Source of the DNA: an uncultured Pseudoxanthomonas sp. | Lineage (GTDB): Bacteria; Pseudomonadota; Gammaproteobacteria; Xanthomonadales; Xanthomonadaceae | DNA length: 41,993 nucleotides | Direction of reading: 5' to 3' | NCBI GenBank assembly: GCA_937975725.1 | Contig: CALJUL010000004.1 | Location: 1 to 41,993 of the forward strand | Shown here: positions 10,211 through 18,144 of the stretch, one piece after another | Layout of the letters: every line of letters starts with the position of its first letter | How positions within the stretch are numbered: position 1 is the stretch's first letter | The notes under the pieces: model-generated | What the model saw: only the letters and a program-made list of their open reading frames with translations | What the model was told of the DNA's origin: nothing | Database searches by the model: none | Program-made: the position numbers and the translations under genes

Positions 10211-11260
10211 ATGCGCTGGAGACCGGGTGCGCCGGGCGGCAACCGCCTGTCGATCGCCAACCTGCCCACCAACATGCTGTGCAGCCTGGTCCTGCTGGCC
10301 GGCGAACTGGGCGTGAGCTGCGAGAGCTGGTTCGCCGGCATGCGCCTGAACGTGCAGGAGATCCACGACCCGCAAGCGCGCGTGTCCTACCGGCAGGCCA
10401 GCGAGATCATCCGCCGCGCCCTGCCCACGCTGCCCATCGACGGCGTCGGCCTGGCCATCGGCGGCAAGCAGAACGGCGGCAACTTCGGCCTGCTGGGGCT
10501 GGCGATGAAGACCGCGCCCACCTTCGGCGACGCGGTGCAGATCGGGCTGGAATACCAGCGCAACCTGGGGCCGCTGATGGAACTGTCGCTGCACGAGCGC
10601 GACGGCGGCGCGCTGGCGGTGGTCGCCGCCGCGCCGCGCGAGGCCGACGACCTGCTGCCGTTCCTGTGCGAGGAGATGTTCTCCAGCATCCTGATGCTGG
10701 CGCGCGAACTGGCCGGCAACGAATTCTCGCCACTGCACCTGGAGCTGGGCTATCCGCCGCCGCGCTACGCGCAGCGCTACGGCGAACTGTTCGACTGCGA
10801 GGTCCGCTTCGGCCAGCCCCGCCACGCGATGGTGCTGGACCGGCGCTGGCTGGAGCTGCCCTTCGCCAGCTACAACCCTGTCACCTCGAGCCAGGCGCTG
10901 GCGCTGTGCCGCGCGCAACTGGCGGCGATGTCGCTGCGCGGCGAGACCACCGCGGCAGTGGAGCGCCAGTTGCGGCCGCGCCTGCGCGAGAACCCGCAGA
11001 TGACCGACGTGGCCGCCGCCCTGCACCTGAGCGAGCGCACGCTGCGGCGGCAACTGGCGGAGGAGGAGATCAGCTTCAGCGCGATCCACGACCGCGTACG
11101 CACCGAGCGCGCACTGGAACTGTTGCAGGAGCCGGACCTGACCATCGCCTGGATCGGCGGCCAGATCGGCTTCAACGACGTGCGCGAATTCCGCCGCGCG
11201 TTCAAGCGCTGGACCGGGCGGACGCCAAGCCAGGCCCGGCTGCCGGCTTCATCGCGCTAG
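10211..11260 (+). CDS. AraC-family transcriptional regulator (arabinose-binding-type N-terminal domain)
   Basis: A 349-residue regulator. Residues about 25-200 match the AraC N-terminal domain found in OruR-like regulators (NLGPLMELSLHERDGG region, GYPPPRYAQRYGELFDCEVRFGQP). Residues about 245-345 form the paired helix-turn-helix AraC domain (MTDVAAALHLSERTLRRQLAEEEISFSAIHD and IAWIGGQIGFNDVREFRRAFKRWTGRTPSQAR). GGAGG precedes the ATG by 7 nt. It is divergent from the beta-helix/cytochrome/TonB-receptor operon, with 119 bp between the two start codons, so it most likely controls that operon in response to a small ligand. The ligand is unknown. Confidence 0.92.
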   Translation: MRWRPGAPGGNRLSIANLPTNMLCSLVLLAGELGVSCESWFAGMRLNVQEIHDPQARVSYRQASEIIRRALPTLPIDGVGLAIGGKQNGGNFGLLGLAMKTAPTFGDAVQIGLEYQRNLGPLMELSLHERDGGALAVVAAAPREADDLLPFLCEEMFSSILMLARELAGNEFSPLHLELGYPPPRYAQRYGELFDCEVRFGQPRHAMVLDRRWLELPFASYNPVTSSQALALCRAQLAAMSLRGETTAAVERQLRPRLRENPQMTDVAAALHLSERTLRRQLAEEEISFSAIHDRVRTERALELLQEPDLTIAWIGGQIGFNDVREFRRAFKRWTGRTPSQARLPASSR

Positions 11261-11321
11261 GCGGGCCGGCGTCCCGGGACGTGCTGCGCGCAGCCCGGGT
11301 TCCGGGCCATTGCTTCCACTT

Positions 11322-11361
11322 CCCCGTTCGCGCCAGGGCGCGGATCGCGCCCTGGCCGGGG
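11322..11361. terminator. Long hairpin between convergent genes
   Basis: GCCAGGGCGCG (11332-11342) and its exact complement (11346-11356) form an 11-bp stem with a 3-nt loop; CCCCG (11322-11326) and CGGGG (11357-11361) can extend it beyond a small bulge. It lies between the converging ends of the araC-type gene and ridA, so it probably ends transcription from both sides. No U-tract is visible. A smaller hairpin (GCCCGG/CCGGGC) lies at about 11293-11307. Confidence 0.5.
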
Positions 11362-11386
11362 AAATGCAGGAACGCGCGGATCGGCG

Positions 11387-11770
11387 TCAGTCGAGCACCA
11401 TCACCGCATCGACCTCGAACGCCGCGCCCTTCGGCAGCGCCGGGACTTCGATGGTCGAGCGCGCCGGGTACGGCGCGGCGAAGTAGTCCTGCATCACCGC
11501 GTTGACCGCGGCGAACTGCGACAGGTCGGTCAGGTACAGGCCCAGGCGCACGATGCGGTCCAGCGAACCGCCGGCGGCCTCGGCCACGGCCTTCAGGTTG
11601 TCGAAGGCGCGGCGCGCCTGCACGGCGACGTCGCCTTCCACCAACGCACCGGTGGCCGGGTCCAGCGGGATCTGGCCCGAGAAATAGACGGTGTTGCCGG
11701 CGCGCACGGCCTGCGAATACGGGCCGATGGCGGCCGGGGCGTGGTCGGTGTGGATGATCTGCTTGGCCAT
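11387..11770 (-). CDS. ridA: RidA-family reactive enamine/imine deaminase
   Basis: A 127-residue cytosolic protein of the RidA/YjgF/L-PSP family, which hydrolyses reactive 2-aminoacrylate and other enamine/imine intermediates from PLP enzymes. Motifs seen: AIGPYSQAVRAGNTVYFSGQIP, and YPARSTIEVPALPKGAAFEVDA, including the Arg (104) that binds the carboxylate of the imine and the following Glu region. GGGAG stands 6 nt upstream of the ATG at 11770. In related genomes it lies between spoT and recG, which agrees with its position just after spoT here, though a 501-bp repeat-bearing gap separates them. Confidence 0.95.
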   Translation of the reverse strand: MAKQIIHTDHAPAAIGPYSQAVRAGNTVYFSGQIPLDPATGALVEGDVAVQARRAFDNLKAVAEAAGGSLDRIVRLGLYLTDLSQFAAVNAVMQDYFAAPYPARSTIEVPALPKGAAFEVDAVMVLD

Positions 11771-11920
11771 GGACGGCTCCCTTCTGCGGAAGTGGCATTG
11801 TAAGCCGTAGCCCTGCGAGAGGACTCCCGCCCCGATGCCTTTATGGGCACCCACCCCCGCACAAACCACTAGAAAGTCGACGAAACCCACCACGCAACCG
11901 GCATGACAGGCCATGCCTCC

Positions 11921-11946
11921 TGTAGGAGGGGCTTCAGCCCCGACGC
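11921..11946 (+). repeat. REP-like element (GTAG family)
   Basis: TGTAGGAGGGGCTTCAGCCC followed by CGACGC: a single unit with a GGGGCT/AGCCCC hairpin and a GTAG head. First of three in the 501-bp gap 11771-12271 between ridA and spoT; no gene is evident in that gap. Confidence 0.85.
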
Positions 11947-12138
11947 TTTGGAAGTATCAAGCCCAGCCCGAACCTGCCCAAGGACATCGAAGCCGATTGC
12001 ACACATCACGCGGCAAAGCGCCCGTCGCAGAGCACTCCAGCTCGCGCCCGACAGTCCTTCTGTATCTACATGATGAAACTGCGCCGCAGCACGCCGCGAT
12101 GGATGAATCGCATGGCCGCTGCCTGCTTGCGGGCGTGG

Positions 12139-12163
12139 TCGGGGCTGAAGCCCCTGCTACAAG
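12139..12163 (-). repeat. REP-like element, inverted
   Basis: TCGGGGCTGAAGCCCCTGCT then ACA-like end: the same unit as at 11921, in the opposite orientation and with one change in the head (GCTAC for CCTAC). Confidence 0.8.
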
Positions 12164-12239
12164 GTTCTGCTGCCGTTCGTGCAGCCGGCCTTGCTGTGCT
12201 TTCGGGGCCGGGTGCACGGAGCCTAGTGCCTGAAAAGCA

Positions 12240-12262
12240 TCGGGGCTGAAGCCCCTCCTACA
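12240..12262 (-). repeat. REP-like element, inverted, abutting the spoT stop
   Basis: TCGGGGCTGAAGCCCCTCCT then ACA, 9 nt beyond the spoT stop codon. Its hairpin could form in the 3' end of the spoT transcript and act as a processing or stabilising structure. Confidence 0.85.
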
Positions 12263-12271
12263 GTGCCGGGA

Positions 12272-14443
12272 TCACTGGCGGCGGACGCCGTGGACGACGT
12301 TGAGGCGCCGCAGGCGGCGCATCACTTCGGCCAGGTGGTTGCGGTCGCGCACCTGGATGGAGAAGCGCAGCACGGCCATGTTGATGTCGCGCTCCAGGTA
12401 TTCCACGCGCTCGATGTTGGACTGGCTCTTGGCCACCGCCGCGGCCACCTGCGCCAGCACGCCGGGGCGGTTCTCCACGTCGATCAGCAGCGAGGCGTCG
12501 TAGTCGCCGGTGACGTTGGCGTCCCAGGCGATCGGCACCCAGCGCTCGGGCGACTTGCGGAACTCGGTGACGTTGGGGCAGTCCAGGCGGTGCACCACGA
12601 TGCCTTTGCCCGCGGTGTGGTAGCCCATCACCTCGTCGCCGGGGATCGGCTGGCAGCACTGCGCGAAGCTGACCACGCCGCGCTCGCCGCCGGTGATGAG
12701 GATCTTCTCCTGCGAATGCTTGGAATGGCCGCCGCCGCGCAGTTCGGCGAACGCGGTCAGCGCCTGCGCGGCCTGCGCCGGCATCCAGTTGCCCAGCGCC
12801 ACGTCGGCCAGGAAGGCTTCCAGGCGCGGATAGCGGTGCTCGGCCAGGAAGGCTTCCAGGCGCTGCTGCGGCAGCCGTTCCAGCGAACTGTCCAGCTCTT
12901 CCAGCGCACGGTCGAGCATGCGATGGCCGAGCTGCACCGCGTCCTCGTGCTCCAGTTGCTTGAGCTGGTGGCGGATCGCGGTGCGCGCCTTGCTGGTCAC
13001 CACGAACTCCAGCCACTGCGGCTTGGGCGCGGCCGACTTGGCGGTGATGATCTCCACGCTCTGCCCGCTGCTCAGCCGCGTGCGCAACGGCACCAGCTTC
13101 TTGTCCACGCGCGAAGCCACCGCCTGGTTGCCCACGTCGGTGTGCACCGCGTAGGCGAAGTCCAGCGCGGTGGAATTGCGCGGCAGCGACAGGATCTTGC
13201 CCTTGGGCGTGAACAGGTAGACCTCGTCGGGGAACAGGTCGACCTTGACGTTCTCCAGGAATTCCAGCGACGAGCCGGCCGCGCGCTGGTTCTCGATCAG
13301 CTCGACGATCCACGCGTGCGCGCGGTTCTGCGCGCTGTTGGGCGAATCGGTACCGTACTTGTAGGTCCAGTGCGCGGCGATGCCGCGCTCGGCGATCAGG
13401 TCCATCTCCTGGGTGCGGATCTGCACCTCGATCGGCGAGCCGTAGGGGCCGAACAGCACCGTGTGCAGCGACTGGTAGCCGTTGGCCTTGGGGATGGCGA
13501 TGAAGTCGCGGAAGCGTCCGTCCAGCGGCTTGTACTGCGCGTGCACCGCGCCCAGCGCGTGGTAGCAGTCGCGCACCGACTCCACCACCACCCGGAAGCC
13601 GAACACATCCATCACCTGGTCGAAGCTCTTTCCCTCGCCGCGCATCTTGTTGTAGATGCTCCACGGCGTCTTGATCCGGCTGACCAGCCGGTGCTCGATG
13701 TCTTCCTTGGTCAGCCGCTGCGACAGGTGCGCCTCGATCTGCGCCATCGACTCGCGCCGCACCACCGGCTGGCTGCGGATGTGCTTCTCGATCACCGCGT
13801 GGCGCCACGGGTGCAGCGCGCGGAAGCCCAGGTCCTGCAACTCGGACTTGACCAGGTTCATGCCCAGGCGCTGGGCGATGGGCGCGTAGATCTCCAGCGT
13901 CTCGCGGGCGATGCGGCCGCGCGCCTCGGCGCTTTGCGCGCCCAACGTGCGCATGTTGTGCAGGCGGTCGGCCAGCTTGATCATGATCACGCGCAGATCG
14001 CGCGACATCGCCAGCAGCATCTTGCGGAAGCTCTCGGCGGCGGCCTCCTGGCGGTCGCGGAACTTCAGCTTGTCCAGTTTGGTGACACCGTCGACCAGCT
14101 CGGCGACGTTCTCGCCGAACTCGGCGGCGATCTCCGCGCGCGTGAGCGGCGTGTCCTCGATGGTGTCGTGCAGGATCGCCGCGATCAGCGTCTCGGCGTC
14201 CATGCCCAGTTCCGCCAGCACGCCGGCCACGGCGACCGGATGGGTGATATAGGGCTCGCCCGACCTGCGCGTCTGCCCGGCGTGCGCCGCGGCGCCCACT
14301 TCCCACGCCCGGCGCAGCAGCGGCAACTGCTCGGTGGGCAGGTAGGAGGCGGTCTTCTCGAACTGTGCGACGTAGTCGGGCACCGCTCCGTCGCGCGACG
14401 AAACGGAGGTGCGGTGCGCCTTGGCGGTACGGCCTGGGTTCAT
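12272..14443 (-). CDS. spoT: Bifunctional (p)ppGpp synthetase/hydrolase SpoT
   Basis: Makes and degrades the alarmone (p)ppGpp, setting growth against stress. Of 723 residues, the N-terminal HD hydrolase domain has HDTIEDT with His92-Asp93 and the ED pair at 96-97, and KLADRLHNMRTL; this indicates a working hydrolase. The synthetase domain follows (FRDFIAIPKANGYQSLHT, IEVQIRT). A TGS domain (DEVYLFTPKGKILSLPRNSTALDFAYAVH), a conserved cysteine region (FAQCCQPIPGDEVMGY) and a C-terminal ACT domain (about 650-720) complete the long-RSH layout. A near-duplicate LEAFLAEHRYPRLEAFLA lies in the linker after the TGS domain. It is downstream of rpoZ on the same strand, as in most gammaproteobacteria. 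Confidence 0.97.
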   Translation of the reverse strand: MNPGRTAKAHRTSVSSRDGAVPDYVAQFEKTASYLPTEQLPLLRRAWEVGAAAHAGQTRRSGEPYITHPVAVAGVLAELGMDAETLIAAILHDTIEDTPLTRAEIAAEFGENVAELVDGVTKLDKLKFRDRQEAAAESFRKMLLAMSRDLRVIMIKLADRLHNMRTLGAQSAEARGRIARETLEIYAPIAQRLGMNLVKSELQDLGFRALHPWRHAVIEKHIRSQPVVRRESMAQIEAHLSQRLTKEDIEHRLVSRIKTPWSIYNKMRGEGKSFDQVMDVFGFRVVVESVRDCYHALGAVHAQYKPLDGRFRDFIAIPKANGYQSLHTVLFGPYGSPIEVQIRTQEMDLIAERGIAAHWTYKYGTDSPNSAQNRAHAWIVELIENQRAAGSSLEFLENVKVDLFPDEVYLFTPKGKILSLPRNSTALDFAYAVHTDVGNQAVASRVDKKLVPLRTRLSSGQSVEIITAKSAAPKPQWLEFVVTSKARTAIRHQLKQLEHEDAVQLGHRMLDRALEELDSSLERLPQQRLEAFLAEHRYPRLEAFLADVALGNWMPAQAAQALTAFAELRGGGHSKHSQEKILITGGERGVVSFAQCCQPIPGDEVMGYHTAGKGIVVHRLDCPNVTEFRKSPERWVPIAWDANVTGDYDASLLIDVENRPGVLAQVAAAVAKSQSNIERVEYLERDINMAVLRFSIQVRDRNHLAEVMRRLRRLNVVHGVRRQ

Positions 14444-14504
14444 GCCGCCAGCCTATGCCAGACGGGTGGGAACGGCAACGCGAAGACCGCCGCGGAAACG
14501 GCGA

Positions 14505-14524
14505 AGGCCCGCTTGCGCGGGCCT
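14505..14524. terminator. Hairpin between rpoZ and spoT
   Basis: AGGCCCGC (14505-14512) pairs perfectly with GCGGGCCT (14517-14524) around a 4-nt loop, 46 nt after the rpoZ stop. The sequence after it on the minus strand is only weakly U-rich (TTCGCCGTTTCC), so it may be an attenuator that partly separates rpoZ from spoT rather than a full terminator. Confidence 0.45.
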
Positions 14525-14569
14525 CCGGTCATCCTGCGTTCCGGCTGGGGAACGGCGGCGGGTCCGACC

Positions 14570-14869
14570 TCAGTCGTCGCCCTTGGACATGTCCTCGTCG
14601 GCCACCACTTCGGCGGCGGCCCATTCCAGCGCCTCGCGCTCGGCGCGCTCGCGCTCGGCCTTCTCCACGCGGTCGATCAGGTCGTTGTCGATGCGGCGCG
14701 CGGCGATCTCGCGCAGCGCCAGCACAGTCGGCTTGTCCTGGGCTTCGCTGTTGTCGATCTGCGCATCCACGCCGTTGGCCAACTGGCGGGCACGGCGGGC
14801 GGCCATGGTGACCAGTTCGAAACGGTTGTTGACGACTTCCAGGCAATCTTCGACGGTGATGCGGGCCAT
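14570..14869 (-). CDS. rpoZ: RNA polymerase omega subunit
   Basis: A 99-residue subunit that helps assemble RNA polymerase and forms part of a ppGpp site in proteobacteria. MARITVEDCLEVVNNRFELVTMAARRARQL is the family signature; PTVLALREIA and the acidic C-terminal tail also fit. It sits between gmk and spoT, the usual order, with a REP-bearing gap of 267 bp from gmk. Start ATG at 14869 is supported by the invariant MARITVEDCL beginning. Confidence 0.97.
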   Translation of the reverse strand: MARITVEDCLEVVNNRFELVTMAARRARQLANGVDAQIDNSEAQDKPTVLALREIAARRIDNDLIDRVEKAERERAEREALEWAAAEVVADEDMSKGDD

Positions 14870-14990
14870 GCGGGCTCCCGGCGACCCGGCGGGCCGCCCA
14901 GTGAATACGGAAAGGGGCAGGGATTGTAGGCAGGCAGGGACGGCAATGCAAGCCTTTTCTTGAAAATCAATCGGTTAGCCCGTATTCCAC

Positions 14991-15126
14991 TGTAGGAGGG
15001 GCTTCAGTCCCGACCGCATGGCTTACCAGTAGGCATTAGTCTGTTCATCATCCGGGCGCGCTGCGGCGCGTTCGCCGCCTTGCTCCCGGAAGGGCCATCG
15101 GGGCGCGGGCTGAAGCCCCTCCTACA
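14991..15126. repeat. Inverted pair of REP-like elements between gmk and rpoZ
   Basis: TGTAGGAGGGGCTTCAGTCC (14991-15010) faces a copy ending GGGCTGAAGCCCCTCCTACA (15107-15126). The spacer contains the same GGGCGCGCTGCGGCGCGTTC string as the pair at 2863-2993. The block lies 10 nt past the gmk stop, so its hairpins fall in the gmk-rpoZ transcript if the two are co-transcribed. Confidence 0.87.
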
Positions 15127-15136
15127 GCCAGCTCCG

Positions 15137-15829
15137 TCATTCGGCCAGCAGGGCCGCGATCAGCCCGGCGTGGCGCTGGTCCTGCGCTTCGCGGCGCAGG
15201 CGGCTGGCGGTGAAGATGGCGTGCATCTGCACCACGGCGTCCTCGAACACGTCGTTGACGATCACGTAGTCGAACTCGCCGTAGTGCGACATCTCCTCGC
15301 GGGCGGCGGCCAGGCGGCGCTGGATCACTTCCTCGCTGTCCTGTCCGCGGGCGCGCATGCGCTGCTCCAGCGCAGCGCGCGACGGTGGCAGAATGAACAC
15401 GCTGACCGCTTCCGGCACCTTCTCGCGCACCTGCCGCGCGCCCTGCCAGTCGATCTCCAGCAGCACGTCCTTGCCGGCCGCCAGTTGCGGCTCCACCGAC
15501 TGCCGGGCGGTGCCCTTCCAGTCGCCGTGCACGCGCGCGTACTCGAAGAAATCGCCGGCGCGGATCATCGCCTCGAACTCCTCGGCGCCGATGAAGTGGT
15601 AGTGCTGCGCGTGGCGTTCGCCCGGGCGCGGCCCGCGCGAGGTGAACGAGATCGACAGGGCGATTTCCGGATCGCGCGCCAGCACCGCGTTGACGATGCT
15701 GCTCTTGCCGGCGCCGGAGGGGGCCGCGACGATGTAGAGCGTCCCCCGCTGCGCGGGGACCGGTTCCTTGGCGCCTGCCGCGCGCTCCATGAAAGCGGGA
15801 TCGCGCTCGTTCAAAATTTGCTGAGTCAT
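15137..15829 (-). CDS. gmk: Guanylate kinase
   Basis: Phosphorylates GMP to GDP in the cytosol, feeding GTP and (p)ppGpp synthesis. The core (LYIVAAPSGAGKSSIV, ISFTSRGPRPGERHAQHYHFI, FFEYARVHGDWKGT, DVLLEIDWQGARQV, FILPPSR) is complete, with the P-loop at residues 36-43 of the chosen start. I chose ATG 15829 because AGGA stands 8 nt upstream. It gives 230 residues, about 25 more than E. coli Gmk; a shorter start at ATG 15790 (MERAAGAKEP) is also possible, and an upstream ATG at 15901 would overlap nothing but adds an unlikely Arg-rich leader. Adjacent yicC lies upstream on the same strand. Confidence 0.95.
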   Translation of the reverse strand: MTQQILNERDPAFMERAAGAKEPVPAQRGTLYIVAAPSGAGKSSIVNAVLARDPEIALSISFTSRGPRPGERHAQHYHFIGAEEFEAMIRAGDFFEYARVHGDWKGTARQSVEPQLAAGKDVLLEIDWQGARQVREKVPEAVSVFILPPSRAALEQRMRARGQDSEEVIQRRLAAAREEMSHYGEFDYVIVNDVFEDAVVQMHAIFTASRLRREAQDQRHAGLIAALLAE

Positions 15830-15917
15830 TGTTGCGTCCTGGTGGCGGCCCCGCCTGCCCCGTTCCGGCGGCCGTGAAGCCGCTCTCGAATCATTCGTCA
15901 TGATTCACGGGTCACGA

Positions 15918-16778
15918 TCACTCGATGTTCTGCACCTGCTCGCGGATCTGGTCGATCAGCACCTTCAGCTCCACCGCGATGTTGGTGGTGCGGATGTCCA
16001 CCGACTTGGAGCCCAGCGTGTTGGCCTCGCGGTTGAACTCCTGCAGCAGGAAGTCCAGCCGGCGGCCCTGCGGCTCCTTCTGGGTGAAGATGCGGCGGAT
16101 CTCCTTGACGTGGCTGTCGAGGCGGTCGAGCTCCTCGTCCACGTCCAGCTTCTGCAGCCACAGCACCAGTTCCTGCTCCAGCCGGCCCTGCTCCATGTTC
16201 TGCGCCACGTCGGCCAGTCGCGCCTCCAGCTTCTGCCGCTGGCCGGCGCGGATCTGCGGGATCAGCGTGCGCGCCTCGGCGGCCAGCGCGGCAATGCCGT
16301 CCACGCGCTCCAGGATCGCCGCCACCAGCTTGCCGCCCTCGCGCTCGCGCGCGGCGACGAACTGGTCCAGCACCACGTCCAGCAGCGCCAGCGCCTCGGC
16401 CTGCAACGCCTCCATGTCCACGCCCTTGCTCTGTAGCACGCCGGGGAACTGCAACAGCTCGGTGAGTTCGGTGCGCAGGTTGGGCAGGCGCGCGGACAGG
16501 TCCACCGCCAGTTCCGACAACTGCGCCACCACGCCTGGGTTGATCTGCAGGGCGCCCTCACCCTCCGTCGCGCGCAGGCGCAGGGTCAGGTCCAGCTTGC
16601 CGCGCGACACCCGCGCGGTGACGCGCTCGCGCAACGCCGGTTCCAGCGTGCGCAGTTCGTCCGGCAGGCGGAGCCCCAGCTCGAGGAAGCGATGGTTGAC
16701 CGCGCGCAGTTCGGCCGCCAGCGTGCCGCCCTCGGCGGTGCGTTCGGCGGCGGCGAACGCCGTCATGCTGCGGATCAT
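15918..16778 (-). CDS. yicC: YicC-family endoribonuclease
   Basis: A 286-residue protein matching the YicC family in length and in both ends: MIRSMTAFAAAERTAEGG with AVNHRFLELGLRLPDELR at the N-terminus and RRLDFLLQEFNREANTLGSKS with IRTTNIAVELKVLIDQIREQVQNIE at the C-terminus. Family members have been reported to be endoribonucleases that act on RNA, and the gene is often next to gmk or rph, as here: gmk is downstream, rph divergent. The start at 16778 is fixed by the conserved MxxSMTAF beginning; longer in-frame extensions run into the divergent promoter region. Confidence 0.93.
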   Translation of the reverse strand: MIRSMTAFAAAERTAEGGTLAAELRAVNHRFLELGLRLPDELRTLEPALRERVTARVSRGKLDLTLRLRATEGEGALQINPGVVAQLSELAVDLSARLPNLRTELTELLQFPGVLQSKGVDMEALQAEALALLDVVLDQFVAAREREGGKLVAAILERVDGIAALAAEARTLIPQIRAGQRQKLEARLADVAQNMEQGRLEQELVLWLQKLDVDEELDRLDSHVKEIRRIFTQKEPQGRRLDFLLQEFNREANTLGSKSVDIRTTNIAVELKVLIDQIREQVQNIE

Positions 16779-16890
16779 GCGGGTGTGCCCGGGAAACGAA
16801 TGAGCGGCGCATCTTAGCAGCCCGGCGCCCGCGGCCGGGGGCCGGGCGGGCGGACTGGTAGACTTCGCCCCCCTCACCGCGGATGCCCCC

Positions 16891-17616
16891 ATGTCCTTTT
16901 CCCGCCCCAGCGGCCGCCAGCCCGACCAGATGCGCGACGTCAGCATCCTGCGCAACTACACCCGCCACGCCGAGGGTTCGGTGCTGGTCGGCTTCGGCCA
17001 CACCCGCGTGCTGTGCACGGCGACGGTGGAGAACAAGGTGCCCGGCTTCCTGCGCGGCAAGGGCGAGGGCTGGGTGACCGCCGAGTACGGCATGCTGCCG
17101 CGCTCCACCCACACCCGCAGCGACCGCGAGGCCTCGCGCGGCAAGCAGGGCGGGCGCACGCTGGAGATCCAGCGCCTGATCGGCCGCACTCTGCGCGCCT
17201 GCGTGGACCGCGTGGCGCTGGGCGAGCGCACCATCACCCTGGACTGCGACGTGCTGCAGGCCGACGGCGGCACCCGCACCGCGGCCATCACCGGCGCCTA
17301 CGTGGCGCTGGTGGACGCGGTGAACTGGCTGAAAGCGCGCAACGAGATCAAGCGCGATCCGATCCACGGCGCGGTGGCCGCGGTCTCGGTGGGCGTGTAC
17401 CGCGGCGTGCCGGTGCTGGACCTGGACTACGCCGAGGACAGCAACTGCGACACCGACATGAACCTGGTGATGAACGACGGCGGCGGCTTCATCGAATTGC
17501 AGGGCACCGCCGAGGGCCACGCCTTCCGCCGCGACGAACTGGACGCGCTGCTGGCGCTGGGCGAGAAGGGCATCGGCGAGCTGTTCGCCGCCCAGCGCGT
17601 GGCGCTGGCGGGGTAG
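16891..17616 (+). CDS. rph: Ribonuclease PH
   Basis: A 3'-to-5' phosphorolytic exoribonuclease that trims tRNA 3' ends. All 241 residues match the family: RPSGRQPDQMRDVSILRNYTRHAEGSVL, KVPGFLRGKGEGWVTAEYGMLPRSTHTR, REASRGKQGGRTLEIQRLIGR, DCDVLQADGGTRTAAITGAYVAL, DLDYAEDSNCDTDMNLVM. Length is normal. It is divergent from yicC with 112 bp between the starts. A REP-like inverted pair follows the stop within 20 nt, before the VOC gene. Confidence 0.97.
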   Translation: MSFSRPSGRQPDQMRDVSILRNYTRHAEGSVLVGFGHTRVLCTATVENKVPGFLRGKGEGWVTAEYGMLPRSTHTRSDREASRGKQGGRTLEIQRLIGRTLRACVDRVALGERTITLDCDVLQADGGTRTAAITGAYVALVDAVNWLKARNEIKRDPIHGAVAAVSVGVYRGVPVLDLDYAEDSNCDTDMNLVMNDGGGFIELQGTAEGHAFRRDELDALLALGEKGIGELFAAQRVALAG

Positions 17617-17633
17617 TCCTTTCCCTTTTTCAA

Positions 17634-17702
17634 TTGTGGGAGCGACGCAAGTCGCGATGAAGCTTTACCGATAGACCATCGCGACTCACGTCGCTCCCAC
17701 AA
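17634..17702. repeat. Inverted pair of REP-like elements, second stem type
   Basis: TGTGGGAGCGACGCAAGTCG (17635-17654) faces an inverted copy ending GACTCACGTCGCTCCCACAA (17683-17702). The stem here is GCGAC/GTCGC rather than the GGGGCT/AGCCCC of the other copies. The two arms together can fold into one long hairpin. Lying just after rph, it may terminate or protect the rph transcript. Confidence 0.85.
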
Positions 17703-17730
17703 CCACCATCGCCCCACTCGACGCCTCCGC

Positions 17731-18126
17731 ATGCCGCAGACCCTCAGCCTGGTCACCCTCCTCGTCGACGACTACGACCGCGCCATCTCGCATTACCGCG
17801 ACGCGCTGGGCTTCGAAGTGCGCGAGGACACCGACCTGGGCGGCGGCAAGCGTTGGGTGCGGGTGGCGCCGCCGGGCAGCACGGAAACCGACCTGCTGCT
17901 GGCGGTGGCGAGCACCGACGCGCAGCGCGCCCGCATCGGCGACCAGACCGGCGGGCGCGTGGGCTTCTTCCTGCGGACGGACGATTTCTGGCGCGACCAC
18001 GCGCGGATGACCGCCGCGGGCGTCGAGTTCCTGGAAGCGCCGCGCGAGGAAAGCTACGCCACCGTCGCCGTGTTCCGCGATGCCTACGGCAACCGCTGGG
18101 ACCTGCTGCAACCCAGATCCTGCTGA
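17731..18126 (+). CDS. VOC (glyoxalase/bleomycin-resistance fold) family protein
   Basis: A 131-residue protein of the vicinal-oxygen-chelate superfamily. LVTLLVDDYDRAISHYRDALGFEVRED at the start and ATVAVFRDAYGNRWDLLQ at the end are the paired beta-alpha-beta-beta-beta module hallmarks. Members bind a divalent metal and act as lyases, dioxygenases or resistance proteins. Substrate cannot be inferred. No strong ribosome site precedes the ATG. It lies between rph and rdgB with 18 nt to rdgB, so it is probably read with rdgB. Confidence 0.88.
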   Translation: MPQTLSLVTLLVDDYDRAISHYRDALGFEVREDTDLGGGKRWVRVAPPGSTETDLLLAVASTDAQRARIGDQTGGRVGFFLRTDDFWRDHARMTAAGVEFLEAPREESYATVAVFRDAYGNRWDLLQPRSC

Positions 18127-18144
18127 AACCCACCGGATGACCCG

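Noticed and set aside
11957..12233. Short frames in the ridA-spoT gap
   Set aside because: They run across REP units, lack ribosome sites and have no recognisable family features.
15830..15901. Longer gmk start at 15901
   Set aside because: The added leader is Arg-rich and unlike guanylate kinases, while ATG 15829 has a ribosome site at good spacing.
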